Source of the DNA: Terriglobus roseus
Lineage (GTDB): Bacteria; Acidobacteriota; Terriglobia; Terriglobales; Acidobacteriaceae
DNA: 64,000 nucleotides
Reading direction: 5' to 3'
NCBI RefSeq assembly: GCF_900105625.1
Contig: NZ_FNSD01000001.1
Location: forward strand, 2,232,001-2,296,000
The notes beneath the pieces are model-generated. The model saw nothing but the letters and a program-made list of their open reading frames with translations. It did no database searches and had not been told where the DNA came from. Positions 20,295 through 29,230 of this stretch are shown here, in pieces; the stretch's first letter is position 1; each line of letters begins with the position of its first letter. The position numbers and the translations under genes are program-made.

Positions 20295-20355
20295 CGCCCA
20301 AATACTTTAGGCCGACCGCCGCTCCAGGGTCAAAGCAGCGGCAGTCTTTTCGGTA

Positions 20356-21582
20356 TTAATTCAAGCGCAACCCGGCAGGCACAAAGTCACTCGACAGCAA
20401 TTTGTAGTTATCTGTCAGGTAGAAGGTCTGTATCTTCGGTTGCTGCTCTTCAATCAGCTGCAGTGTACGGAAGTCAAAGCTCTGCACCGCTGCGCGGCCT
20501 TCCATGCGTTCCTTCAGGATGATGCCTGCCAGCGCATCAACAAAGGCCTGCGGTGGCAAAGTCTGGTTCTTGTACATCTCTGCAGGAACCTTGGGATCCT
20601 GGGCCCCGGCGACTGCAGGCGGCAGACGATCCGGCAAGACCTTCGTTTCAATATTGAAGCGTACGGTCCGCGCATTCGCGGCGCGCTCTTCCGCGTGCGG
20701 TGTTCCCTTGCCCGGTCCTACGGAGTAGTACTCGACATAGAAGCGGACAAACCGGAACAGCTCCGCAACATAGGTCGGCGAATAGATGCTGGGGCGACCT
20801 TCTTTGGCTGAAAAAGCAACCGTCACCGGTGACAACGACGGATCGTTCTTCTGGTCAGCACCGAAGTGCAGCTTGTCACAGATGAACGTCTTCTGCGCCT
20901 CGGTCGAAGAGATATCGCGCAGATAGATACGGTTTGCAATTGTGTACTCACTGCCGTCAGCCTTGCGGCACGCCTGTGGATTGAAGAACTGGTCGTGCCA
21001 GATGAGTGATACATGATCCGTTGAGACACCGGTGTCCGTTTCCAGTTCCGTGGAGAGCTGATCCAGGCCGCTCTCAAACGAAGGCAGTGTGTTTTCAGGG
21101 CGCAGGCCGCGTCCGCCACGGTGCGCGCTCACAACAAAGCGCTTCAGCTTCGCATCCTCGGGCCGCGCTGCGCGCTCTTCGGCGAGCACTTTCTGCAACA
21201 GGTCCGGACGGTCGCTGATCAGGCCATCGACACCGGTGCGGATCACCGCGCGCATCGCCTCGGGATCGTTTGTCGTCCATGGCACTACGCGGATGCCCTT
21301 CGCCTGCAGATCGGCAACCGGTACCAGCGGGGCATCGGCCGGCGTGCTCTTCATCCGTACCACGCTGTGGTCTACCGGGCTCAGGAGCGGCGTCGGTGCG
21401 CCGTGCGCATGGGCATGCGCCGCCGCCTTCGTCATCAATTGCGTCCATGGGTTGGGTACAACCGCTGCGTTCGTCACAGTTGGTGTAGATGCGCCGGTCT
21501 GGCCTGGAAGTGGTGCCGTGAGCAGCACAGCGGCAATTCCAACGGTGGAGAAAGCGATTCGTACGTTCATAGCAATCAGCAT
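20356..21582 (-). CDS. Glycerophosphodiester phosphodiesterase-family protein, permuted motif order
   Basis: The exported 408-residue protein (signal peptide about 1-27) contains all the main GDPD motifs, but in the wrong order. The motif that normally closes the TIM barrel, RVVPWTTNDPEAMRAV with GVDGLISDRPDLL, is at residues 98-129. The motif that normally opens it, AHRGG with ENT, comes afterwards (153-165), followed by the ELETDTGVSTD / WHD metal and catalytic part (about 179-197), RFNIETK and finally VQSFDFRTLQLI with TFYLTDN near the end. The chain stops without a second closing motif. This fits a circular permutation. Hydrolysis of glycerophosphodiesters in the periplasm is likely. Start ATG at 21582 has GGGCAGG nearby; ATG at 21570 is an alternative. 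Confidence 0.78.
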   Translation of the reverse strand: MLIAMNVRIAFSTVGIAAVLLTAPLPGQTGASTPTVTNAAVVPNPWTQLMTKAAAHAHAHGAPTPLLSPVDHSVVRMKSTPADAPLVPVADLQAKGIRVVPWTTNDPEAMRAVIRTGVDGLISDRPDLLQKVLAEERAARPEDAKLKRFVVSAHRGGRGLRPENTLPSFESGLDQLSTELETDTGVSTDHVSLIWHDQFFNPQACRKADGSEYTIANRIYLRDISSTEAQKTFICDKLHFGADQKNDPSLSPVTVAFSAKEGRPSIYSPTYVAELFRFVRFYVEYYSVGPGKGTPHAEERAANARTVRFNIETKVLPDRLPPAVAGAQDPKVPAEMYKNQTLPPQAFVDALAGIILKERMEGRAAVQSFDFRTLQLIEEQQPKIQTFYLTDNYKLLSSDFVPAGLRLN

Positions 21583-21633
21583 GCCTGCCCTTTGTTGCGT
21601 AGTAGTGAATGACCGTCAAAACTCGGCAAAGCA

Positions 21634-21667
21634 GTAGGAGCCGGGCGATCTCTCGCCCGGCTCCTAC
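21634..21667 (-). terminator. Terminator after the PQQ dehydrogenase
   Basis: GTAGGAGCCGGGCGA (21634-21648) and TCGCCCGGCTCCTAC (21653-21667) form a perfect 15-bp stem with a 4-base loop. It follows the PQQ-dehydrogenase stop by 17 bases on the minus strand and separates it from the GDPD gene. Confidence 0.82.
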
Positions 21668-21684
21668 GCCCTGATTTCGAACGC

Positions 21685-23391
21685 TTACTTCTGTAGCGTG
21701 AAGGCATACATCGTATCGCCGGCACCGACCAGGATGTACTGCTGGCTGTCCAGCATGTAGCTCTCCGGGGCGTTGGTGGGATTGATGTGTGTGTGCCACA
21801 GCGGCTTGCCGGTTGCCGCGTCATGCGCCACCAGGTTGCCGCGTGCGTCATTGGCGAAGAGCAAGTGGCCTGCGGTCGTCAGCAGACCATTCATGCCACC
21901 GCCGGCCGTGACGCCGGGGTAGCGAATCTTCCACGCGGGCTTGCCCGTGTGATAGTCCATCGCCACAAGGTAGCTGCCAAGCGAGCCCAGCCCCAGCTCA
22001 TCCTTACCGCCCAGCCCCATCGCTCCGCGCGGATCAGTGGTGGCCAGGTAGTACATGGCGTAGCTCTCCTGCGCGTGCGCATAAAACAGGCCGGTCTGTG
22101 GGCTGTACGCCGGCGGTGGCCAGTTCACAATGCCGCCGTTCGCTGGTGAGACGAGTGCACCACCCAGGTCATAGTCCTTTGCCGGGATGCGCACCGGATG
22201 ACCGTCCTTATCCAGCTTCTCGTCTGCCCAGTTTGGCGAATCGACCAGTTTGCTTGTCAGCAGATGCTCGCCGGTCAGTCGATCAATGACAAAGAAGTAG
22301 CCGTTGCGAGCTGCCGTCAGAACCAGCTTGCGCGGCTTTCCATTCCACGTGCCATCGACAAGCGTCGGCGTCTGTGTGGAATCGAAATCATGCGTGTCAT
22401 GCGGCGAGGTCTGGTAATACCACTTCATCTTGCCGGTTTCGATGTCCAGCGCAACCAGCGAACATGTATACAGGTTGGCCCCGGGCCCACGGTTCATCGA
22501 CGTGTAGGCAGCAGTGGGATTGCCCGTTCCGATGATGTAGAGCTTTGTCTCCGGATCGTACGCGCCCGGCACCCACATATTGCCGCCGCCATGCGACGCT
22601 GCATCCAGATTCTTCCAGGTATCCAGCCCGGGATCGCCTTCCTTCATTGGCACGGGATAGAACTTCCATTGGACCTCGCCCGTCTGCGGATCGAACGATT
22701 GCAGCAGGCCGGGTTCGTCGAGATCATTCCCAGTGCCGACAAGCAGGTGGTTGCCAACAACGATCGGCGACATCGTCGAGAAATACTGCAGATCGAAGCT
22801 GGCGATCTCTTTGTGCCAGATCTCTTTGCCGGTCTTGTTCTCCAGCGATACCAGGTAGTTATCCGGAGTCTCAAAGAAGAGGCGATCCTTCCAGATGCCC
22901 ACGCCGCGGTTGCCAATGTGCGTACCGCCACGTGTCTTCCATAAGTAGTGCCAAAGTTCATGCCCATCGCGTGCGTCGAGCGCCCACACATTGTCTGGTG
23001 TGGTGACGTAGATCACGCCATCTACCTGGAGCATAGCGCCCTTGATCTGGCCCATCGGTGCTTCCAACGTGCCGATGCCGCCGACAATCGTCTTCACTGC
23101 CGGCGCAGCCGGACCAAACGGAGCTGCCTGCGGCGCTACGGAACCCGCAGTCAGACGTTGCGACCAGGCCAGGCTCAAGCCCTTCACGTTGGCCGTATTG
23201 ATTTCCGTCAGCTTGCTGTAGCGATCGCTCGTGTAATCCCCCGAGTACGTCGGCCAGCTATCGGCCTTGGGGTGCAAAATATCGGCCGGGTCAAGAGACT
23301 GCGCGCGCGACGCGGCAGGTGCCGTAAGTGCCACGGCGAATCCCAATGCAAGTGCAAGCTTTGCTGATTTCCGCATCGTCATCCTCTTCAC
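21685..23391 (-). CDS. PQQ-dependent dehydrogenase (quinoprotein)
   Basis: This 568-residue periplasmic enzyme (signal peptide about 1-30, ASRAQ) is an eight-bladed propeller of the PQQ alcohol-dehydrogenase type. Visible hallmarks are the start WPTYSGDYTSDRYSKLTEIN, tryptophan-docking strands (ETGKMKWYYQTSPHD), NRGVGIW, GTGNPTAAYTS, and HDTHDFDSTQTP with the Asp expected to act as base. It oxidises an alcohol or sugar and passes electrons onward. The partner is the diheme cytochrome c gene just upstream, whose stop overlaps this start by 4 bp (ATGA). No PQQ synthesis genes are in the window. The substrate is unknown. Confidence 0.88.
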   Translation of the reverse strand: MKRMTMRKSAKLALALGFAVALTAPAASRAQSLDPADILHPKADSWPTYSGDYTSDRYSKLTEINTANVKGLSLAWSQRLTAGSVAPQAAPFGPAAPAVKTIVGGIGTLEAPMGQIKGAMLQVDGVIYVTTPDNVWALDARDGHELWHYLWKTRGGTHIGNRGVGIWKDRLFFETPDNYLVSLENKTGKEIWHKEIASFDLQYFSTMSPIVVGNHLLVGTGNDLDEPGLLQSFDPQTGEVQWKFYPVPMKEGDPGLDTWKNLDAASHGGGNMWVPGAYDPETKLYIIGTGNPTAAYTSMNRGPGANLYTCSLVALDIETGKMKWYYQTSPHDTHDFDSTQTPTLVDGTWNGKPRKLVLTAARNGYFFVIDRLTGEHLLTSKLVDSPNWADEKLDKDGHPVRIPAKDYDLGGALVSPANGGIVNWPPPAYSPQTGLFYAHAQESYAMYYLATTDPRGAMGLGGKDELGLGSLGSYLVAMDYHTGKPAWKIRYPGVTAGGGMNGLLTTAGHLLFANDARGNLVAHDAATGKPLWHTHINPTNAPESYMLDSQQYILVGAGDTMYAFTLQK

Positions 23392-24422
23392 TTCAACGAA
23401 ACCAGGTAGGCCGTGATGTCGTGAATATCCTTATCGTTGTACTTGCGCATCAGTGCGCGGTGCTCCGCCAGCGGGTCATGAATATCGACCTTCGGCATGC
23501 CGTTGTTCCGTGTCCACCGATGCGTCTCGCCATCGTCCGTGACGACCGAGACATAGAAGTCATCGATAGCCTCAAGCCTGCCCGTCACCTTCTGCGTTGG
23601 AGATGCCGTCACTGTCGCGGTCACTGGCGGCACGTGCAACTGCACCTGCGGACCTGCCGGCCCAGGCCCACCGCGTCCACCGGCACCGCCCGGCAACATC
23701 CATGCCTGCTGCATTGCGCGCGGGTCAGTGTACTTCGCTGCGAAGCCCTTCAGGTCGCCCGACACCGAGTGGCACGAGCCACAGGTACGATCGAACGCGG
23801 CCTTTCCTTCATTCGCGTTGCCCACCACGATGTTGATCTTCTCTGTCATGACGGCGCGGCTGCTGACCTTCAGGCTGTGCAGCCATGCCGCAATGTCCTT
23901 CACCTGCGCGTCATTGATGTCGATCTTAGGCATGCCCTTCTCAACGCGTGCGCCGTGCACGATCGGCATGATCAGTTCGCCATCCTTGTCCTGCAGGACA
24001 ACTTCACTGCGCAGCAGGTTTGGTCCCACCGATCCGCCACCAGCGTCCGAGCCATGGCAGAAGGCGCAGTTCACACCGAAGTTTGCTTTGCCACGTTCCA
24101 ATACGGCAGCGGGCGCCTTCGGACGATCGGGATAGGCGACGAGGCCACCGCGTGCTGCGGGTCCGGCCGGTGCCTGCCCATGCTCCGGATCAGCAGCAAC
24201 TGCCTGCGCTCCCTCGCCAGGACCAGCAGCAGCACCACCTGTTGCATTCTGCGATCCGCCCGCAGCGGGTGCTCCACCGCGTGGTCGCGCGGCCGCGGGA
24301 GCCTGTTGCTGCGCGAGAACCTTGGTTGAGTTGGGAATCGCGTATCCTGCGAACACAACACCAAACGCAACTGCGACACCGGTAAATAGGCTTCGGCGAA
24401 GAACGTTCGAGGGCTTTTTCAT
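23388..24422 (-). CDS. Periplasmic diheme cytochrome c
   Basis: The 344-residue protein begins MKKPSNVLRRSLFTGVAVAF, a signal sequence or anchor, followed by an Ala/Gly/Pro-rich linker (about 40-100). Two c-type haem sites follow, CAFCH (119-123) and CGSCH (214-218), each with a later GMPK-type Met that could be the sixth ligand (GMPKIDIN; GMPKVDIH). It is the obvious electron acceptor of the PQQ dehydrogenase, with which it overlaps by 4 bp. I use the ATG at 24422 because the frame upstream of it (to 24575) lacks signal-peptide character and overlaps the divergent M14 peptidase start. AAGG lies 8 bases before this ATG. Confidence 0.85.
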   Translation of the reverse strand: MKKPSNVLRRSLFTGVAVAFGVVFAGYAIPNSTKVLAQQQAPAAARPRGGAPAAGGSQNATGGAAAGPGEGAQAVAADPEHGQAPAGPAARGGLVAYPDRPKAPAAVLERGKANFGVNCAFCHGSDAGGGSVGPNLLRSEVVLQDKDGELIMPIVHGARVEKGMPKIDINDAQVKDIAAWLHSLKVSSRAVMTEKINIVVGNANEGKAAFDRTCGSCHSVSGDLKGFAAKYTDPRAMQQAWMLPGGAGGRGGPGPAGPQVQLHVPPVTATVTASPTQKVTGRLEAIDDFYVSVVTDDGETHRWTRNNGMPKVDIHDPLAEHRALMRKYNDKDIHDITAYLVSLK

Positions 24423-24550
24423 GGAGCCAACCTTGAATGGACCGTTTACGGTGCGCAACGTTTGTAACACCTTCCGCATAGCGCGGAAAAGGGACTTGGG
24501 GCCCTCCCCGGAAATTATTGATAATCCCGCATTACCCGGAGATTTTAGGC

Positions 24551-26551
24551 ATGTCACAACGCTTCGCCGCTCCAACGCTTGGACTTACTGCCCTTGCCTT
24601 CCTTCTTCCTGCTGCCTCCATCGCGCAGAACACACAAATTCGACCGCACAGCATGTATGAGCCGCCCGCCGCTGCCGCCGCCGTCTCGCTTGCAGCCAGC
24701 ACAAAGGACGTACCCGCTGACGAGCTCACCACCGGCGAAAAGACCAGCTTCGAGAAGACCGCGCGCTACCAGGAAGTCATCGACCTGGCCCGCCTGTACG
24801 AGAAGCGGTCGAAGTACATCAAGGTAATCACCTTCGGCACCACCCCCGAAGGCCGGCCCATGACGGCCATCATCGTCAGTAAGGACAAGGCCTTTACCCC
24901 CGAAGCAGCACATAAGACCGACAAGGCCGTCGTGCTGATCCAGAGCGGTATCCACTCCGGTGAGATTGAGGGCAAGGACACAGCGCTGATGCTGATCCGT
25001 GACATGGCCGTGACTAATCACCCAAAGCAGGCGGCATGGCTGGACAAGACCATCTTCGTTATCATTCCGCTCTTTGAGATCGACGGCCACGAAGATCGCA
25101 GCCCATTCAACCGCGCGCAGCAGCAGGGTCCGGACATCACCGGCACTCGCCCGCAGGAGCAGCAACTCAACCTGAACCGCGACTACATCAAGGCAGACGC
25201 GCCGGAGATGCGCGCCTTTCTGAAGCTGTACAACGATTGGCTGCCTGACTTTATGTTCGACAACCACGTTACCGACGGCGCGGACTTTCAGTACGACGTC
25301 ACCTGGGATATGACGCAGCATGAGGACATCGGTCCCGGCAGTCGCGCGTGGGTCAACAGCCGCTTTGTGCCCGAACTGAATAAGCGCATGGAAGCAGACG
25401 GCCATCTCGTCGCTCCGTATGGTGGACTCCGCGGAGACTTCCCAGGCACCGGCGGCGCCGGCCTAGCGAATGGAAACGCTCCCGGCGCTCGTGCCGCAGC
25501 AGCAGGTGCGCCAGGTGCGGGCGGGGGCGATGATCGCGCGGCCCGCTCTGCTCGACCGTCAGGCAATGGTCAGCGCGACTTCAATGTTGAGGTCTTCTCG
25601 CCCCGCTACAGCCACTACTGGTCCGGCGCACGGAACCGTCCCTGCCTGCTGGTCGAGACACACTCGCTGAAAACGGCAAAGACACGTGCCTGGGCAAACT
25701 ACGACATCATGGTGCACTCCATCGACATCGTCGCGGAAGATCCTCAGGCGCTGCGGAAGGCGGTGCGCGACAGCGATGCTGCAGACGCCGCGATGGCCGG
25801 CCACAAGGATCTGCAGATGTTCCTTGGCGGTAAGACAGCCGACAGCTCACACCCCATCGTCTATCACTCGCTCAAGCGCGCCAGTGAGATCAGCCCGATC
25901 ACCGGCAAACCCGTGATGCACTTCACCGCAGAAAAAGACGACATCACCGTGAACATGCACGATGGAGTCGATACCACCGCTGCCGCCCCTGTACCCACTG
26001 GCTTCCTGATCCCGCTCGCATGGAAGTCGATTGCGGACGAGCTCGCACTGCAGGGCGTCGTCATGGAACGGACGACGAAGGATCTTGGCGATCAGACCTT
26101 CGACACCTGGCGCTTCACAAGCGCGAAGAAGCAGTCCACCCCCTTCGAAGGCCGCACCTTCACGGACTACACATTGCAGCCCGTCAGCGAGAGGGTGCAC
26201 ATGCCCGCCGGCAGTTATTACGTGCCCATGAACCAGCCGCGCGCACGCATCATCATGGCCATGCTGCATCCGGCCGCGCCGGACGCCCTTGTACGCTGGG
26301 GCTTTATGGACGCGATCTTCGAAGGCTTTGGGCGCATTGGCGCAGGTGAATACCTCTCCGTGCCCATCGCAACCAAGATGGCCGCTGACCATCCAGAGTT
26401 GTGGACCGAGTTCGATGTCAAGGTGAAAGCCGACCCAGCCTTTGCTGACGACGCCGACGCACGCCTCCGTTGGTGGATGAGCCGCAGCAACTACCAGCCC
26501 AGCGCTGCGAACAAGTACCCGATTGCAGAGGTCTGGACGAAGAACTGGTAA
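24551..26551 (+). CDS. Secreted M14-family zinc carboxypeptidase-like protein
   Basis: The 666-residue protein starts MSQRFAAPTLGLTALAFLLP, a signal peptide. GGAG lies 9 bases before this ATG, which I prefer to the in-frame ATG at 24518. The M14 zinc site is visible: H135 and E138 in QSGIHSGEIEGKD, the family segment LNLNRDYIKADAPEM, and a third ligand likely in the VETHSLK region. An Ala/Gly/Pro-rich insertion of about 45 residues (bases around 25450-25580) interrupts the catalytic domain, and a long C-terminal domain follows. It would remove C-terminal residues from peptides or cell-wall peptides outside the cytoplasm. It is divergent from the cytochrome gene. Confidence 0.85.
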   Translation: MSQRFAAPTLGLTALAFLLPAASIAQNTQIRPHSMYEPPAAAAAVSLAASTKDVPADELTTGEKTSFEKTARYQEVIDLARLYEKRSKYIKVITFGTTPEGRPMTAIIVSKDKAFTPEAAHKTDKAVVLIQSGIHSGEIEGKDTALMLIRDMAVTNHPKQAAWLDKTIFVIIPLFEIDGHEDRSPFNRAQQQGPDITGTRPQEQQLNLNRDYIKADAPEMRAFLKLYNDWLPDFMFDNHVTDGADFQYDVTWDMTQHEDIGPGSRAWVNSRFVPELNKRMEADGHLVAPYGGLRGDFPGTGGAGLANGNAPGARAAAAGAPGAGGGDDRAARSARPSGNGQRDFNVEVFSPRYSHYWSGARNRPCLLVETHSLKTAKTRAWANYDIMVHSIDIVAEDPQALRKAVRDSDAADAAMAGHKDLQMFLGGKTADSSHPIVYHSLKRASEISPITGKPVMHFTAEKDDITVNMHDGVDTTAAAPVPTGFLIPLAWKSIADELALQGVVMERTTKDLGDQTFDTWRFTSAKKQSTPFEGRTFTDYTLQPVSERVHMPAGSYYVPMNQPRARIIMAMLHPAAPDALVRWGFMDAIFEGFGRIGAGEYLSVPIATKMAADHPELWTEFDVKVKADPAFADDADARLRWWMSRSNYQPSAANKYPIAEVWTKNW

Positions 26552-26577
26552 GTCTCCGTATCCAAAGCCGCAGAGAC

Positions 26578-26625
26578 AAAGACCTGCAAGGGAGTCCTTT
26601 CGACTTTCCTGCAGGTCTTTTTCTG
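26578..26625 (+). terminator. M14 peptidase terminator
   Basis: AAAGACCTGCA (26578-26588) pairs with TGCAGGTCTTT (26610-26620), followed by TTCTG. The 21-base loop is larger than usual but the outer stem is perfect. Confidence 0.75.
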
Positions 26626-26707
26626 TAAATTGTGCCGTCCGTCGGTTACGTCGCAGAACAATCAGGGCAATGGCTTTATACTCCTCGCATTCTGAACGGG
26701 CATTTCA

Positions 26708-27223
26708 TTGAAGACTTTCGCTGCTGCGTTTGCACTGCTGCTTGCCACGACGACTGCCTGCCATGCTCAGCTTGGCCTTTACGGTGGCTTCACCACCTCA
26801 ACCCTCAAGCTTGCGAACACGCCCCGCCTGAACGGCGGTACCTTCGGTCTCTATTACGACACGACATATGGTCAGGTCGTCGCCTTAGGAATCGATGCGC
26901 GGGTTGAAATTGTCACCAACACGACGAACCCTGGCACCACGGTCACCTCTGTACTGTTAGGTCCTCGTCTCGCGATACCGTTACCGGCGGTGGGGCTGCG
27001 CCCTTATATTGAAGTGCTCGTCGGTGGAGCGCATAGCAAAGCAGGACAGGGTTTTGCTTCCACCGACAGCGGTGGAGTGGTTGCCGGCGGCGCTGTGGGA
27101 GCCGACCTTCGCATCCTTCCCCACGTCGATTGGCGCGTGCTTGATTACAGCTACATGCGCGTCCAGGGTCTCAACACCTATCAGCAAAGCTTCACCACGG
27201 GCGTTGTTGTGCGATTCAAGTGA
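26708..27223 (+). CDS. Outer membrane beta-barrel protein
   Basis: The 171-residue product has a signal peptide (MKTFAAAFALLLATTTACHA, cut near AQ) and then alternating strands typical of small eight-stranded barrels (LGLYGGFTTSTLKL, VVALGIDARVEIV, IEVLVGGAHSKA, GVVAGGAVGADLRI), ending VVVRFK, which is close to the usual aromatic terminal signature. The start is a TTG at 26708 with a weak ribosome-binding site; no other in-frame start gives the signal peptide. TATACT at 26677-26682 may be its -10 element. The stop overlaps the start of the acyltransferase gene (GTGA). Role unknown, perhaps structural or a small porin. Confidence 0.7.
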   Translation: MKTFAAAFALLLATTTACHAQLGLYGGFTTSTLKLANTPRLNGGTFGLYYDTTYGQVVALGIDARVEIVTNTTNPGTTVTSVLLGPRLAIPLPAVGLRPYIEVLVGGAHSKAGQGFASTDSGGVVAGGAVGADLRILPHVDWRVLDYSYMRVQGLNTYQQSFTTGVVVRFK

Positions 27224-28479
27224 ACGTGGGCGTTGCAAGCACCGTTGCACAACAGTCCGTTGAACCACGCAGCAATCCGTCGCGCAGACTCAACCCGCAC
27301 GGGGCGCCCGGTACAGCTCTTTCTGAGGTGCTTGTTTTGGTGCATCAATTCCCTGCCCCTTCCGAAGCCGCTCCAAAGCAGTTTCTGTTTGTTGATGCCG
27401 TCCGCTTCTGGAGCATGCTTGCCGTTGTCGCGCTGCATTCCACCCAGTGGATCGTCAGCAAGCCTTCGGAGGGTATCTTCCCACTCGCAGCAGAGTGCCT
27501 CTTCAAGTACGGAACGATCAGTTTTTTTCTGATCTCGGGATTTCTGCTTGGAAACCGGATCGACACGGCTGCTCCGTTGCCCTATCTTTCGCGGCGACTC
27601 AAAACCCTTCTGGTTCCCTGGACGTTCTGGTTTGGTCTGTACGTCCTTTACCTGATCGTGGGAGACTTCGGCCACCGTCGCATCGTTTCGTTATCCCTGG
27701 TCTCGTGGGCCGACATGGTTTTGACCGATGTATGGATCGCAGCATTCTCGACCTCCTTCTGGTTCGTTCCAAACCTCGCTCTGGGCCTGTGCATTCTCGT
27801 GCTCTTCCGCCGCTATCTGCACCATGCAGGACTCGGAGTGGCGCTCTTCTCCATCAACTTCCTCTACGTCCTGAATATCTACAAAGAATGGTTCCCGCCC
27901 CGACATACCTACGCGCTCTTTGCCTTCGTCAGCTTTCTCTGGCTTGGAAGCTTCGCCGCGCAGAATTTCTCGCGTGTCAGCCGCGTGCTTGACGGCGTTC
28001 CCATGCCGGTGATCGTGGCTCTTGCCGGTCTGTCTTACGCAGGAACTATCGTTGAGGTGCAGATCCTGACCGCTCGGCATTCTGTTGATCCACTGAATAC
28101 GCTTCGGCTCAGTAATCAGGTGTTTTCTACTCTCCTGGTACTTCTGATCGTCAGGCTGAAGTCCGCTTCGTGGCCGGGCTTCATCCGTGTGCGCGAACAG
28201 ACATTCGCCATCTACCTGACGCACACGATCTTTCTCCGCGCTGGATCATTCCCCCTGAACCACTGGATCCGCCCAGGCTTCGTCGAGGAGTCCGGCCCTG
28301 CCATGTCGTTTCTGCTTCGCGCCCTGCTTTTCATTTTTGCCTACGGCGGCAGCCTGCTTCTGGGCAGATGGATTTCGACCCGTGACCGTTGGCGTTGGAC
28401 GATCGGGCTGAAGCCTCGTGCCGCCTCGGCGCAGACCGGAAGAGCGCTCGCCGGTGAAGAGGTGCCGACCTTTGGCTAA
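27220..28479 (+). CDS. Acyltransferase-3 family membrane protein
   Basis: The 419-residue protein has a soluble start (about 1-45), then some ten membrane spans with acyltransferase-3 motifs: VDAVRFWSMLAVVALHST, carrying the His of the active-site region, then ISFFLISGFLLGNR and YLSRRLKTLLVPW. Members move O-acetyl or other acyl groups onto sugars, peptidoglycan or antibiotics. It starts at a GTG overlapping the previous stop. The next gene, an exported SGNH hydrolase, overlaps it by 8 bp. In many O-acetyltransferases these two domains are one protein, so the pair probably cooperates on an extracytoplasmic glycan. The acceptor is unknown. Confidence 0.82.
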   Translation: MNVGVASTVAQQSVEPRSNPSRRLNPHGAPGTALSEVLVLVHQFPAPSEAAPKQFLFVDAVRFWSMLAVVALHSTQWIVSKPSEGIFPLAAECLFKYGTISFFLISGFLLGNRIDTAAPLPYLSRRLKTLLVPWTFWFGLYVLYLIVGDFGHRRIVSLSLVSWADMVLTDVWIAAFSTSFWFVPNLALGLCILVLFRRYLHHAGLGVALFSINFLYVLNIYKEWFPPRHTYALFAFVSFLWLGSFAAQNFSRVSRVLDGVPMPVIVALAGLSYAGTIVEVQILTARHSVDPLNTLRLSNQVFSTLLVLLIVRLKSASWPGFIRVREQTFAIYLTHTIFLRAGSFPLNHWIRPGFVEESGPAMSFLLRALLFIFAYGGSLLLGRWISTRDRWRWTIGLKPRAASAQTGRALAGEEVPTFG

Positions 28480-29230
28480 CAAACGGTTGGCCGACGACCA
28501 CTCTCAAGTCGCGTTAGTTTTCCCCACGCGATCGCACTGGGCGCGCAAGCGGTTACTGCTGTTTCCGGTTACTGGTCTGGTGGCAATGCTCGGGTGCAAG
28601 ACTGTCGTAAGCGTGGTCGCGGAAGCAAATCCGGTAAGTACAACAACCACAACGACGCCGACTCCCGCGCCGTCACCGACACCCACCCCAACGCCTCCGC
28701 CAACACCGACTCCTCCTCCGACCAACCTGAGTCCGGAACTCAATGCGACATCGATCTTCATCGGTGCTTCCATCATTAACCGCTGGCCACTACCTCTACA
28801 CAACGCCGGTATCTCCGGTGAAACAAGTGGCCAGGTGCTGCAGCGTTTCGCAAGGGATGTTCTGGGGCACGGATACTCCCGGGTCATTATCCAGGTAGGC
28901 AGTAACGACGTCCTGCAGCAAGTCAAGGACCCGCCGAGTACGGTGTCAGCCAACATTGCATCGATGGGAGAAGAGGCACAAGCGGCCAGCATGCCTGTTT
29001 ACGTCATCTCCTTAGGTCCCATCACCTCGGGAGGCCAAAACCTTGATGCATCGGTGATCGCAGTCAACTCAGCTCTCCGCGACCTCGCGACGAAACGGGG
29101 CTATGGGTATGTGGACATCTTCACTCCCATGCAGGGACACCAGGAGTTCTTCGTCGATGGGCTCCATCCAAGCGCTGATGGATACGCGGTCATCGAGCGC
29201 GCGCTGGCGCAGGTGTTGGCGAGTAAGTAA
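28472..29230 (+). CDS. Secreted SGNH/GDSL hydrolase
   Basis: The protein has a basic start, a hydrophobic export segment (LLLFPVTGLVAMLGC), a Thr/Pro-rich linker of about 30 residues, then an SGNH domain. Block I is FIGASI (Gly-Ala-Ser in place of Gly-Asp-Ser), block II NAGISGETS, block III VGSND and block V DGLHPSADGY, so the Ser/Gly/Asn/His set is complete. I start at the TTG at 28472 (252 residues), preceded by GAGG, because an upstream ATG (28418) would bury 62 bases in the acyltransferase gene. The Cys at the end of the hydrophobic stretch could be a lipid anchor, though the lipobox is imperfect. It is likely an esterase or acyl-transfer partner of the gene before it. Confidence 0.8.
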   Translation: MANKRLADDHSQVALVFPTRSHWARKRLLLFPVTGLVAMLGCKTVVSVVAEANPVSTTTTTTPTPAPSPTPTPTPPPTPTPPPTNLSPELNATSIFIGASIINRWPLPLHNAGISGETSGQVLQRFARDVLGHGYSRVIIQVGSNDVLQQVKDPPSTVSANIASMGEEAQAASMPVYVISLGPITSGGQNLDASVIAVNSALRDLATKRGYGYVDIFTPMQGHQEFFVDGLHPSADGYAVIERALAQVLASK

